Source: an uncultured Eubacteriales bacterium
GTDB lineage: Bacteria > Bacillota > Clostridia > Oscillospirales > CAG-382
Assembly (NCBI GenBank): GCA_900546385.1
Contig: URCT01000017.1
Location: 1 to 30,809, forward strand
Direction of reading: 5' to 3'
DNA: 30,809 nucleotides
A program made the position numbers and the translations under genes. Under the pieces are notes generated by a model. That model was given only the letters and a program-made list of their open reading frames with translations. It was not told where the DNA came from and made no database searches. Below are positions 7,185 to 14,982 of the stretch, in pieces. How positions within the stretch are numbered: the stretch's first letter is position 1; each line of letters begins with the position of its first letter.

Positions 7185-8492
7185 ATGAAAGCTTTATCGC
7201 ACCTGCAAAAAAGGCGTTTTTCGGCTCTCCGAGGAGCGGCGGCTCTGTTTTTGGCGGCTTCGGCTGTTGTGGCCGGCATGACAGCGTTTGATGTGCCTGT
7301 AGACGCGGCGGACGCGTCCGTGCCGTTTGTACCGCACACGGCTTTTTATGCATCTCCCGCCGTACAGACCGTTCACGTGAAAATCAACGGAATTGCGCCG
7401 TCCTTTGCCTATGCGCCGTTTCTTTCGGGCGACTATACCTACATTCCGCTTCGCGCGGTTATGGAACACCTCGGCGCGACGGTCGAATGGATCGAAAGCA
7501 CCCAAAGCATCGTCATCACCTCGGCCGGCAAAACCATCACCATGACCGTCGATTCGGACGAAATGACCGTAAACGGCGTCAAAAAGACACTGCCGGTCAA
7601 AGTGCTTCTCGTGGGCGATGTAACGTATGTGCCGCTTCGCGCCGTTTCCGAATCGCTGGGGGCTGCGGTCGGCTGGGACGACAGCACCCAAACGGTCGGC
7701 ATCTACACAAACGAAAAAACACATTCCCTCTCGCTCGGTATAAGCAAGGTCGCCATCGGCCAAACCTTCGATTCGTTCACTGCCTTACATGGGCTTCCGA
7801 CCTATTCGGTGTCGGGCGAAAACGGCCTTATGTGGCACGTGTATGCCAATCCGGCGGCCTTTTTGACAGTCGCCTCGGATGGCGGCATCGTGTGCGCCTA
7901 CTACACCAACACGCCCGGCTTTTTGACCTCGGAGGGTCTGCAATACGGCTCTGCCGCACCGGACGACGGACGGCAATACGAATATGTGCATACGGGAAAC
8001 GTCAATATCCATAAATATTACGACACGATTGAAAAGAAGTTATGCGCCGTGTATGTCGCCGCCGACGGCTACTACAATCTGCACGACATCAACGTTTCGC
8101 TCACCGGGCAGGCGCGCATCGGGCTTGACATTCTCAACGCCTTCCGTGCCGCCAATCACTTGACCGCACTCACCTGGGACGAAGCCGCCGCCAACTGTTC
8201 GACCGACCACGCCGCCTATATGGCGGATATGGGCGAATTGACGCATACCGGGCCCGGCGGCGAAAATGCCATCGAGCGGTATCAGGCGTATAACCCGTCT
8301 TTCCGTTGGAAAGCCTGGGGCGAAAACATTTGTGCCGGTGCCAAAAACATTTTCACCTGCATGAACGGCTGGCGCAACTCCCGTCAGCACCGCACGCTGA
8401 TGCTTTCCGATAAGCAGTATGCCGGTATCGGCATGGTCTATAAACCGCACGGTGCCTATACCTACAGTGCGGCCATGCTGCTTTTGAAATAA
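7185..8492 (+). CDS. Secreted stalk-domain / CAP-domain protein
   Basis: A 435-residue exported protein. Residues 1-43 are a signal peptide (positive start, hydrophobic core about 16-32, likely cleavage near AADA). Residues about 62-174 carry two 'YIPLRAV.E.LGA.V.W...' units of the copper-amine-oxidase N-terminal 'stalk' domain. Residues about 183-300 resemble the CAP-associated N-terminal domain, with 'IGQTFDSFTALHGLP' as its marker. Residues about 312-435 are a CAP (SCP/PR1-like) domain with His342, 'GGENA', 'WGENI' and His402 in the family positions. CAP proteins of spore-formers are extracellular and mostly of unknown activity. The gene is alone, divergent from the SLH operon, which suggests an envelope-related role. 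A signal peptide without sortase motif or SLH repeats suggests it is released or bound through the stalk domain. Confidence 0.87.
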   Translation: MKALSHLQKRRFSALRGAAALFLAASAVVAGMTAFDVPVDAADASVPFVPHTAFYASPAVQTVHVKINGIAPSFAYAPFLSGDYTYIPLRAVMEHLGATVEWIESTQSIVITSAGKTITMTVDSDEMTVNGVKKTLPVKVLLVGDVTYVPLRAVSESLGAAVGWDDSTQTVGIYTNEKTHSLSLGISKVAIGQTFDSFTALHGLPTYSVSGENGLMWHVYANPAAFLTVASDGGIVCAYYTNTPGFLTSEGLQYGSAAPDDGRQYEYVHTGNVNIHKYYDTIEKKLCAVYVAADGYYNLHDINVSLTGQARIGLDILNAFRAANHLTALTWDEAAANCSTDHAAYMADMGELTHTGPGGENAIERYQAYNPSFRWKAWGENICAGAKNIFTCMNGWRNSRQHRTLMLSDKQYAGIGMVYKPHGAYTYSAAMLLLK

Positions 8493-8565
8493 ATCCCCGG
8501 AAGTATTCGATTATTTCCATTCATACTTCAATACATTTTGAAAAAACTTTGGAGGACACGTTGCC

Positions 8566-9177
8566 ATGACGGAACACGAAAAAATCTTTGCCGGAAAAAT
8601 GTTCAATGCGCGCGGCGCGGAATTAAAAGCCGTCAAACACAAAGCGCACAACCTGTGCGTGGAATACAATATGCTCACCGAGGACAATCCCCGACGCGCG
8701 GAAATCCTTCATGAAATGCTCGGCGCACACGGCGAAAACGTGACAATGCAAGGGCCGGTGCAGTTCAATTACGGCATGCATACCAAAGTCGGCTCGAATT
8801 TCTTTGCCAATTATAACTTCATCGTCCAGGATGACGGCGGCGTCACCATCGGCGACAACTTTATGGCAGGTCCGAATGTCACGCTCTCCACGCCGCTGCA
8901 TCCGCTTTCGGGCAGACAGCGTGCCGGTATGGTCAACGAAAAGGGCGAGACCTTTATCCCGTGCTATGCAAAGCCCATCACCATCGGCAACGATGTGTGG
9001 CTGTGTGCCGGTGTGGTGGTCTGTGCCGGTGTCACCATCGGCGACGGCGCGGTCATCGGTGCGAGCAGCGTCGTGACGCACGACATTCCGGCCGGGGTGC
9101 TTGCCTATGGCGTGCCCTGCCGCGTGATCCGCGAGATTACCGAAGAGGATGAAAAAGCTATGGAGGCACTCATTTAA
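8566..9177 (+). CDS. Sugar O-acetyltransferase (maltose/galactoside acetyltransferase family)
   Basis: A 203-residue acetyl-CoA-dependent acyltransferase of the Maa/LacA/NodL family. These trimeric left-handed beta-helix enzymes acetylate a sugar hydroxyl. Residues 5-55 are the family N-terminal helical cap ('MTEHEKIFAGKMFNARGAEL'). From about 58 onwards hexapeptide repeats ('VTIGDN', 'ITIGND', 'VTIGDG', 'AVIGAS') build the beta-helix. The catalytic His is H112 in 'TPLHPL'. 'AGVLAYGVPCRVIREI' at the end is the usual closing motif. Length is normal, and a GGAGG-type site precedes the ATG. It stands between the CAP gene and the ADP-ribosylglycohydrolase with gaps of 60-75 bases. The natural acceptor is not known; such enzymes are commonly general detoxifying acetylators. 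Confidence 0.9.
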   Translation: MTEHEKIFAGKMFNARGAELKAVKHKAHNLCVEYNMLTEDNPRRAEILHEMLGAHGENVTMQGPVQFNYGMHTKVGSNFFANYNFIVQDDGGVTIGDNFMAGPNVTLSTPLHPLSGRQRAGMVNEKGETFIPCYAKPITIGNDVWLCAGVVVCAGVTIGDGAVIGASSVVTHDIPAGVLAYGVPCRVIREITEEDEKAMEALI

Positions 9178-9241
9178 CCACAGCGTCCGGAGTTTTATGT
9201 AGGAACGCGATCCGTCACGACTGCTTCAAAGGAGCTAAAGT

Positions 9242-10135
9242 ATGTTTGGTGCTTTTATCGGTGATATCGTCGGCTCAAAATACGAATTCAACAACATTAA
9301 AACGAAGGATTTTCCTCTTTTCTCTCCGGGATGTGATTACACCGACGACTCGATTATGACAGTCGCTGTCGCAAAGGCACTTTTACAAAGCTTTGCGGAG
9401 CAGTCCGAAAAGAAGGAAAACAGAAAGAGCTTTGAAAAGATCCTTGTTGCAACAATGCAGGATTTCGGGAAACGGTATCCCCATCCTACCGGTGCTTATG
9501 GCAGTATGTTTGCAGTATGGCTTCGCAGCCAAGACCCCAAACCCTATGAAAGCTTCGGCAACGGTGCTGCCATGCGTGTTTCTCCCTGCGGACTGGCAGC
9601 GCTCACACTGGACGAAGCCTTGGCCTTGGCGCGTGCCAGTGCTTGCGTGAGCCATAATCATCCGGAGGGCATCAAAGGCGCACAAGCGGTCAGCGCAGCC
9701 ATCTTTTTGGCAAAGTGCGGTAAATCAAAAGAAGACATCCGGCAATACATAAGCGAGCATTTTTACAATTTGGATTTTACGCTGGATTCCATCCGAAGCA
9801 CATATACCTTTGACGGTTCTTGCCAAGGCTCTGTGCCGCAGGCAATCGTCGCTTTTTTGGAATCGGAAAGCTTTGAAGACGCGATTCGCAATAGTATTTC
9901 CATCGGCGGCGATTGTGACACAACCGGCGCCATCACCGGATCGATCGCTTGGATCTACTATGCCGGGTACAGCGATTGGGTCACCGGTCGTTTTAACGAC
10001 CCCATGCAAAGAATCAAAACCCAGGCAACGACCTATCTTCCGCAAGAATTTCTCGACATTGCCGAAGAATTTCGAAGTGTATGTAAAAAACGGCACGAAG
10101 TCTATGAACGTACCGGTGTCTGCACGCCGCTATAG
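9242..10135 (+). CDS. ADP-ribosylglycohydrolase family protein
   Basis: A 297-residue soluble enzyme of the ARH/DraG family, which removes ADP-ribose from modified proteins, or from nucleic acid or small molecules, using a pair of Mg2+ ions. 'GAFIGDIVGSKYE' at the N-terminus, T34-D35-D36 in 'YTDDSIMT', and 'GGDCDTTGAITG' (Asp224, Asp226, Thr228) are the metal-binding motifs, all intact. 'GNGAAMRVSPCGL' (106-118) and 'SHNHPEGIKGAQAV' (137-150) are further family blocks. AAGGAG lies 8 bases before the ATG. No ADP-ribosyltransferase is encoded nearby, so the partner modification cannot be named. The family assignment is secure and the substrate unknown. Confidence 0.93.
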   Translation: MFGAFIGDIVGSKYEFNNIKTKDFPLFSPGCDYTDDSIMTVAVAKALLQSFAEQSEKKENRKSFEKILVATMQDFGKRYPHPTGAYGSMFAVWLRSQDPKPYESFGNGAAMRVSPCGLAALTLDEALALARASACVSHNHPEGIKGAQAVSAAIFLAKCGKSKEDIRQYISEHFYNLDFTLDSIRSTYTFDGSCQGSVPQAIVAFLESESFEDAIRNSISIGGDCDTTGAITGSIAWIYYAGYSDWVTGRFNDPMQRIKTQATTYLPQEFLDIAEEFRSVCKKRHEVYERTGVCTPL

Positions 10136-10150
10136 AATCACAGCGAATAA

Positions 10151-10189
10151 GAAAAATACCGGGCAGAGTGAATGTTCCTCTGCCCGGTA
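10151..10189 (-). terminator. Terminator for the TepA-like gene
   Basis: A 12-base perfect stem (TACCGGGCAGAG with CTCTGCCCGGTA) is followed on the minus strand by TTTTTC. It sits between two convergent genes. On the plus strand it is followed by AAATAT, so it works mainly for the minus-strand gene that ends at 10242. Confidence 0.8.
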
Positions 10190-10241
10190 AAATATGCCCT
10201 TTCCAAATAAGCAAAGCGGGAACGCCGCCTTTTGCAAACCA

Positions 10242-11030
10242 TTATTTTTTCGCCTGCCGGCACATTTCTTTGAGTGCATCCATGGCTTCGGACAGGCTGC
10301 CGACCGCATCAATCAGCCCGATATCCACCGCGCGAAGCCCGTCAATGACCGTGCCGATATCGGCGGCAAGCTCGTCCGTCTCCAGCATCAGACTGCGCAA
10401 AACCTGCTCGGAAACGTGCGAGTTTTTCACAATAAAATCGATGATACGCTCCTGCATCCGCATAAAATACGTGAAGGTCTGCGGCACGCCGATGACAAGC
10501 CCGTTCATGCGAACCGGATGAATGGTCATGGTCGCTGACGGCACGATGAACGATTTTTTGGCGCATACGGCAAGCGGCACGCCGATCGAATGGCCGCCGC
10601 CGAGCACCAGCGATACCGTCGGCTTTTTCATGCCGGATATCAGCTCGGCAATGGCAAGACCGGCCTCCACATCGCCGCCGACCGTGTTGATGAGCACCAA
10701 AAGGCCGTCAATGTCCGCGCTTTCCTCCACGCCGACAAGCTGCGGAATCACGTGTTCGTATTTGGTGGTTTTGGTTTGTCCCGAAAGCAGATAATGCCCT
10801 TCAATCTGCCCGGCAATCACCAAAGAATGGATGGTGACATCGTCTTTTTTGGTGGTAATGCTGCCGCTGTCGGAAATGTTGCCGAATTGCAGCTCCTGCT
10901 TTTTTGCTTGGCGGATTTCTTCGTTTTCGGCTTCCGGTTCGGTTTCTTTTTTGCCGCTGTCGTCCGGCTGTTCGGTGTCGGCATCGTTTGTGTAGGGATT
11001 TTCGGGTAAATGTCTGCCGGTTGTGTTCAT
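10242..11030 (-). CDS. tepA: TepA/YmfB-like ClpP-family serine protease
   Basis: A 262-residue ClpP-fold protein of the translocation-enhancing TepA group (B. subtilis YmfB). Residues 1-45 are an acidic, unstructured N-terminus. The ClpP fold starts near residue 68 ('HSLVIAGQIEG'). Probable catalytic Ser148 is in 'LGGGHSIGVP' and His171 in 'TMTIHPVRMNG'. 'INTVGGDVEAGLAIAE' (114-129) is the oxyanion/substrate loop motif. The end 'VDIGLIDAVGSLSEAMDALKEM' is typical. I chose ATG 11030 because GGAG precedes it; the longer in-frame extension runs through an intergenic repeat. In B. subtilis TepA aids protein export and competence-related secretion; the role here is inferred by family. No signal peptide, so it is probably cytoplasmic. 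Confidence 0.85.
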   Translation of the reverse strand: MNTTGRHLPENPYTNDADTEQPDDSGKKETEPEAENEEIRQAKKQELQFGNISDSGSITTKKDDVTIHSLVIAGQIEGHYLLSGQTKTTKYEHVIPQLVGVEESADIDGLLVLINTVGGDVEAGLAIAELISGMKKPTVSLVLGGGHSIGVPLAVCAKKSFIVPSATMTIHPVRMNGLVIGVPQTFTYFMRMQERIIDFIVKNSHVSEQVLRSLMLETDELAADIGTVIDGLRAVDIGLIDAVGSLSEAMDALKEMCRQAKK

Positions 11031-11097
11031 ATGCACCGCTCCTGTTAACTTTTTTTCATAGTATTTCCGGACAGACGGCGAATATACTTGCGGCGAA

Positions 11098-11141
11098 GAG
11101 AATTGAGAATTGAAAATTGACAATTGAAAGTTGAAAATTAG
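11098..11141. repeat. AT-rich imperfect tandem repeat
   Basis: Four to five imperfect copies of a 9-10-base unit of the form GAAAATTGA (for example AATTGAGAATTG, AAAATTGACAATTG). Such runs are common between genes in clostridial genomes. It lies upstream of the TepA-like gene, beside the hairpin repeat at 11191-11247. Confidence 0.6.
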
Positions 11142-11190
11142 GGAACGGTTTTTAGGCAAAGCTTCGTGCACTGATAGTGGCGGCGGCGAC

Positions 11191-11247
11191 AATTGCCTTC
11201 CCTGTGTAAGGGAAGGTAGCGCGCGAAGCGTGCCGGAAGGGTTGTTT
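11191..11247. repeat. Dispersed intergenic hairpin repeat
   Basis: CCTTCCC-TGTGTAA-GGGAAGG is followed by GTAGCGCGCGAAGCGTGCCGG and AAGGGTTG. From general knowledge, elements of this design (a CCTTCCC hairpin followed by GCGAAGC and GGAAGGG) are scattered through the intergenic regions of gut Clostridia. Only one copy lies in this window, so membership is from recall. Confidence 0.5.
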
Positions 11248-11295
11248 GAAATTCCGATACATCTAAACAAACCATACTTTTGCCGCGATCGGAAA

Positions 11296-12234
11296 TTATG
11301 CTTCAGCCAAGCCTTCGGCAACGCCGAGAATGATAATACCGGCAAAAACCACGGCAATCGACGCATAATGCTTCCACGAAAGCTTTTCCTTTAAGAAGAT
11401 GCGGCTCCATAAAACCGACGCCGCGCAATACGCCGAAATAACGGGTGCTGCGGCAACGGCATTCGCCGAAAGCGCATAAATATACGCTAACTGGCCGATG
11501 GTTTCGCACACCGCACCAATGCCCTTAAAGCCCTCGGCTTTGATAACGATGGTATCCTTGCGGATGATGAAAACATAAATTGCCGCCACAAGCGCCATAA
11601 AGAGGAAGGTTAATTCATATGCCACATTGGCGGTATCCTCCGGCAGATAGTGGAAAATATTCGGCAAAACCGTGTTTTCTTCGTCTAAAATCATGGTATC
11701 GAAGAACGAACCGAGCGCATCGATGATACAATATAAAATCGGCAGCAGAATGGCAAGCACGCTCTTGGAGTATTTGACATTCGCCTTGCTCTGACGCGCC
11801 CTGCGCGCTTCTTCATTTTCGGTGTATTCCGAAATGCCGAGCAATAACACACCGACACAAACCAAAACAACGCCGACCGTCGAAAGGCCGTCAATGGTCT
11901 GTCCGAGTACCAAAAAACATAAAATGGCGGCAAGTGCGCCGGAAGAGTTGCAAATCGGCGAAGAAACCGAAAGCTCAATGTAACGCAGCGTCACATAGCC
12001 GAAAATCATGGACAAAATGTACATGCTGGATGCCGGCAGATAATAAAGGATCGCCTGAAACGATACCGGCGTACCGGTAAGCATTTCGATGATCGCATGA
12101 ATACCCATCACAAGACCGACGGCAATGACCATCTTCCAATGACTGTATTTGTCGTTCGGCTTCGAGCCCATTTTGCTGAATAAATCCGAACCGCTCCAAA
12201 AAAGCAGCGCCGTCAGCGCTAAAATTAACCACAT
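11296..12234 (-). CDS. EamA/DMT-superfamily transporter (first of three)
   Basis: A 312-residue inner-membrane protein with ten predicted hydrophobic segments arranged as two EamA halves. The first half runs to about residue 130 and the second from about 158, joined by a charged loop ('SEYTENEEARRARQSKANVK'). Such drug/metabolite transporters export or import small metabolites; the substrate cannot be read from sequence. 'LRYIELSVSSPICNSSGALAA' and 'AAPVISAYCAASVLWSRIFL' are the family-typical loops following transmembrane helices. AGGAGG precedes the ATG by about 10 bases. It stands alone behind its own promoter. Its sequence differs clearly from the DMT proteins at 19760 and 28335, so these are not recent duplicates. 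Confidence 0.85.
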   Translation of the reverse strand: MWLILALTALLFWSGSDLFSKMGSKPNDKYSHWKMVIAVGLVMGIHAIIEMLTGTPVSFQAILYYLPASSMYILSMIFGYVTLRYIELSVSSPICNSSGALAAILCFLVLGQTIDGLSTVGVVLVCVGVLLLGISEYTENEEARRARQSKANVKYSKSVLAILLPILYCIIDALGSFFDTMILDEENTVLPNIFHYLPEDTANVAYELTFLFMALVAAIYVFIIRKDTIVIKAEGFKGIGAVCETIGQLAYIYALSANAVAAAPVISAYCAASVLWSRIFLKEKLSWKHYASIAVVFAGIIILGVAEGLAEA

Positions 12235-12270
12235 AGGTCTGTTTTCCTCCTGAAATTGAAATGCTTCATT

Positions 12271-12299
12271 ATTTTACCAAATAAATGTAAATAAATCAA
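12271..12299 (-). promoter_or_regulatory. Promoter for the DMT gene at 11296-12234
   Basis: On the minus strand TTGATT (12299-12294), a 17-base spacer and TAAAAT (12276-12271), about 37 bases upstream of the start codon. Confidence 0.55.
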
Positions 12300-12330
12300 G
12301 TGCTTGACGGCAGATTTCAGGAGTTTGAGA

Positions 12331-12365
12331 AAAAAACGTCCGGCAAGGGAAACTTGGCGGACGTT
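12331..12365 (-). terminator. Terminator of the stalk-domain pseudogene
   Basis: AACGTCCGGCAAG pairs with CTTGGCGGACGTT (one mismatch, 5-base loop). On the minus strand it is followed by TTTTTTCTC. It lies 24 bases past the stop of the pseudogene at 12389. Confidence 0.8.
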
Positions 12366-12388
12366 AAGCTAAAAATAATATTTACAAT

Positions 12389-12730
12389 TTACATCTTTGT
12401 AATAATGACCTTTTGCTCGGCTTCACTCCAGTCAACACTTGCACCGAGTGCTTCTGCAATTAAACGAACGGGCATAAAGGTGCGGTTTTGGTCAACAAAG
12501 GCAGGAGCTTCCAAAGCAACGGATTGTCCGTTTATTTGCGCATTTGCCGCGCCGATGGTAATGAGAATTGTGACATCCTCTTGGTTTTGATTTTTTCCGG
12601 TAATGGTAACAAGCTGTTTTTCTTCATTCCACGCGACCGCCGCTCCCAAGTTTTCAGCCAAAAACCGTACCGGAAGCAAAAAGCACTGTCAAAAGAAATG
12701 TGAAAAAACAGAACTCCAAAATTTCTTCAT
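12389..12730 (-). pseudogene. Copper-amine-oxidase-type stalk-domain protein, broken
   Basis: An AAAGGAG site and ATG at 12730 open a signal-peptide-like start (MKKFWSSVFSHFF), but a TGA at 12691-12689 closes it after 13 codons. The same frame then reads on as a good stalk domain: 'LLPVRFLAENLGAAVAWNEE', then 'INGQSVALEAPAFVDQNRTF' and 'MPVRLIAEALGASVDWSEAE', ending at 12389. The rest of the signal peptide and the first strand of the domain are missing. I infer a deletion joining the 5' end to the middle of the domain, leaving an in-frame stop. A possible promoter (TATAAT at 12783-12778 on the minus strand) and a terminator remain. An internal start giving a 96-residue protein without signal cannot be excluded but has no ribosome site. 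Confidence 0.65.
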
Positions 12731-12843
12731 AGGTCAATTCTCCTTTGATGACAAAATTTCTTTTTATTGTATCTACAATTATACATGCTTCATCTCAAAG
12801 CGCAAGCTTTTCCGACAAAAACGCCACATCTTATTTCGCGCCG

Positions 12844-12872
12844 TCATAATCCCCTCTCCCCTCACATACACT
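12844..12872 (+). promoter_or_regulatory. Sigma-E-type promoter of spoIVA
   Basis: TCATAAT (12844-12850), a 14-base spacer and CATACACT (12865-12872) agree closely with the mother-cell sigma-E consensus (ATA-type -35 and CATACANT -10). It lies 28 bases before the spoIVA start, as expected, since spoIVA is a sigma-E target in B. subtilis. Confidence 0.8.
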
Positions 12873-12900
12873 GGTACAAAGACCACAAGGAGGACGCATT

Positions 12901-14376
12901 ATGACGCAGAACATTTACAACGATATTGCCGAACGGACGCACGGCGACATTTACATCGGCGTGGTAGGGCCGGTGCGCACCGGCAAATCCACCTTTATCA
13001 AACGCTTTATGGACACTCTTGTACTTCCCAATATGGACGATGAACACGCCAAAAGCCGCGCACAAGACGAGCTTCCGCAGAGTGCTGCCGGAAAGACGGT
13101 CATGACCACCGAGCCGAAATTCATTCCCAATGAGGCTGTCACGCTTCATTTGGGCGACAATGCCGCCTTTCGCGTCAAAATGATCGACTGCGTCGGCTAC
13201 ATTGTGCCGGGTGCGATGGGACTGACCGAAGAAGGCAAGCCGCGCATGGTCATGACGCCTTGGGCGGCAGAGCCTATGCCGTTTGAAAAGGCCGCCGAGA
13301 TCGGCACAAAAAAGGTCATCAACGAGCATTCCACCATCGGCATTTTGGTCACGACCGACGGCAGCATCGGCGAGCTGCCGCGCGAGAATTATGTGGAGGC
13401 AGAAACGCGCGTTATTGAAGAATTAAAGGCGCAGAACAAGCCGTTTGTCATCATTCTCAATTCCGCAACGCCATCGGCTGAAAGCTCGGTAAGTCTTGCG
13501 GTGGAATTGGAGGACAAATACCATGTGCCGGTAGCGCTTGTGAGCTGTCTTGATTTGGACGAAGAGGACATCCGCAAAATTTTGGAGCTTGTGTTATTGG
13601 AATTTCCCATCAAAGAGTTGCGCTTTGAGCTGCCGCATTTTATGAACTGTTTGGAGGAAAGTCATCCGTTAAAGAAAAATCTGATTGCCGAAATCGCCCG
13701 GCGTGCCGAGACGATCGAAAAGGTCGGTGAGGTCAAGAGCACGTTTGACGACTTAACCGAGGATGAATACGGCGCGACGGTAGAGCTTGTGCAGATCGAT
13801 CTTGCCACGGGTGCGGCGTTGCTTGCCGTCAATGTGCCGGAGGAGGCGTTTTACCGCATTTTAGGCGACAAGACCGGCTTTGAAATCGACGATGAAGAAT
13901 CGCTGCTTTCGACGTTAACCGAGCTTTCGGAAATGAAGAAGAAATTTGAAAAATTCGAGTCTGCCATCCGGCAGGTGAATGACACCGGCTACGGCATTGT
14001 GACGCCGAGTGTAGAGGATATGACGCTCGAAGAACCGGAGATTGTCAAACAGCCGGGCGGCTATGGTGTGAGACTGCGTGCGTCGGCACCGTCGATTCAT
14101 ATGATTAAAGCCAATATTCAGACAGAGGTCAATCCGATTGTTGGCAGTGAAAAGCAATCGGAAGACATGGTGAAATTCTTACTCAAAGGCTTTGAGGAAA
14201 ACCCGGCCAGCATTTGGGAATCCAATATGTTCGGCAAATCCTTGCACGAATTGGTGGGCGAAGGGCTGAACGCAAAGCTTGCGCATATGCCGCTCGACGC
14301 GCGCATGAAATTAACCGACACGCTGCAAAAAATCATCAATGACGGCGCCGGTGGGTTGATTTGCATCTTGCTGTGA
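12901..14376 (+). CDS. spoIVA: Stage IV sporulation protein A (spore coat morphogenetic ATPase)
   Basis: A 491-residue protein matching SpoIVA along its length. SpoIVA is a mother-cell ATPase that polymerises on the forespore surface as the basement layer of the spore coat. The N-terminus is a TRAFAC-type P-loop domain: Walker A G23-PVRTGKS-30 followed by TF, the switch-like 'TVMTTEPKFIPNEAV' (66-80), and 'DCVGY' (96-100). The middle domain starts near 240, and the C-terminal region (about 395 onwards) is the membrane/SpoVM-binding and cross-linking part, ending GGLICILL. Length is normal (B. subtilis 492). AAGGAGG precedes the ATG and a sigma-E-type promoter lies upstream. It is the clearest evidence that this organism forms endospores. 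It stands alone, followed by a terminator. Confidence 0.97.
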   Translation: MTQNIYNDIAERTHGDIYIGVVGPVRTGKSTFIKRFMDTLVLPNMDDEHAKSRAQDELPQSAAGKTVMTTEPKFIPNEAVTLHLGDNAAFRVKMIDCVGYIVPGAMGLTEEGKPRMVMTPWAAEPMPFEKAAEIGTKKVINEHSTIGILVTTDGSIGELPRENYVEAETRVIEELKAQNKPFVIILNSATPSAESSVSLAVELEDKYHVPVALVSCLDLDEEDIRKILELVLLEFPIKELRFELPHFMNCLEESHPLKKNLIAEIARRAETIEKVGEVKSTFDDLTEDEYGATVELVQIDLATGAALLAVNVPEEAFYRILGDKTGFEIDDEESLLSTLTELSEMKKKFEKFESAIRQVNDTGYGIVTPSVEDMTLEEPEIVKQPGGYGVRLRASAPSIHMIKANIQTEVNPIVGSEKQSEDMVKFLLKGFEENPASIWESNMFGKSLHELVGEGLNAKLAHMPLDARMKLTDTLQKIINDGAGGLICILL

Positions 14377-14381
14377 AAAGG

Positions 14382-14411
14382 AAAATCCGCGGCTTTGCAC
14401 CGCGGATTTTT
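14382..14411. terminator. Bidirectional terminator after spoIVA
   Basis: AAATCCGCGG pairs with CCGCGGATTT around a 7-base loop and is followed by TT on the plus strand. On the minus strand it is followed by TCCTTTT. It separates spoIVA from the convergent accessory operon that ends at 14446. Confidence 0.8.
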
Positions 14412-14445
14412 GAATTTGTGCTGTTGCATTATTATGATTTGGTTA

Positions 14446-14910
14446 TCAAATCCCGGTAGTTATGTCAATTTGAGACACATTATCATTCTCATCAAATCTA
14501 AACCGCACCCAGGTATCTCCCTCAATAATTCCAAATTCATCATTGGGTAAGTCTTTAATTTTACGTATATGCCTATAAACACTTTCTATCTTTTTTCGTG
14601 ATGTACCTACGCCAATTTTCCAAATTCCGAATGTATATTGATTACCTGTAACGGAAACACATTCAAACGCACCGGTTTCAAGTTGTGAACCATATCTTAT
14701 TGTCAATCCATCATAGTACAGAATCCACTTTTGGGCATCGTTTTGTTCAATGCTCAAAGGCTCGCCTTTATTTTGAACAATACTGTCATACAGATGACTT
14801 TGTCCTATCCCAAGTTTTGAAAAATAATTTGTTTGGTACACCAACGGGTGAAAACAAAAATATATTAATACAAGCAAGACAATAATTGCTATAATACAGT
14901 ATTTTTTCAT
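14446..14910 (-). CDS. Membrane-anchored small protein of unknown function
   Basis: A 154-residue protein with one N-terminal transmembrane segment (about 4-20) and an extracytoplasmic remainder. Two similar alpha-beta-beta units can be seen. One runs from 'LGIGQSHLYDSIVQNKGEP' to 'ILYYDGLTIRYG' and 'FECVSVTG'. The other runs from 'IGVGTSRKKIESVYRHIRK' to 'DTWVRFRFDENDNVSQIDI'. This layout resembles the beta-lactamase-inhibitor-protein/BamE-like fold and the CAP-associated domain of the 7185 gene, but the likeness is by eye only. AAAGGCGG precedes the ATG. It is the last gene of the six-gene AT-rich operon starting at 18798. No function can be assigned. Confidence 0.75.
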   Translation of the reverse strand: MKKYCIIAIIVLLVLIYFCFHPLVYQTNYFSKLGIGQSHLYDSIVQNKGEPLSIEQNDAQKWILYYDGLTIRYGSQLETGAFECVSVTGNQYTFGIWKIGVGTSRKKIESVYRHIRKIKDLPNDEFGIIEGDTWVRFRFDENDNVSQIDITTGI

Positions 14911-14982
14911 ATATACCGCCTTTCAGAAATACCTATTTCATGACTTGATAAACGCCTTGGAAATATGCGCTGAGTGAAGCAT

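Noticed and set aside
11031..11366. Upstream in-frame extension of the TepA-like gene
   Set aside because: It crosses the tandem and hairpin repeats and the end of the neighbouring DMT gene. ATG 11030 has GGAG upstream and the extension shows no protein family.
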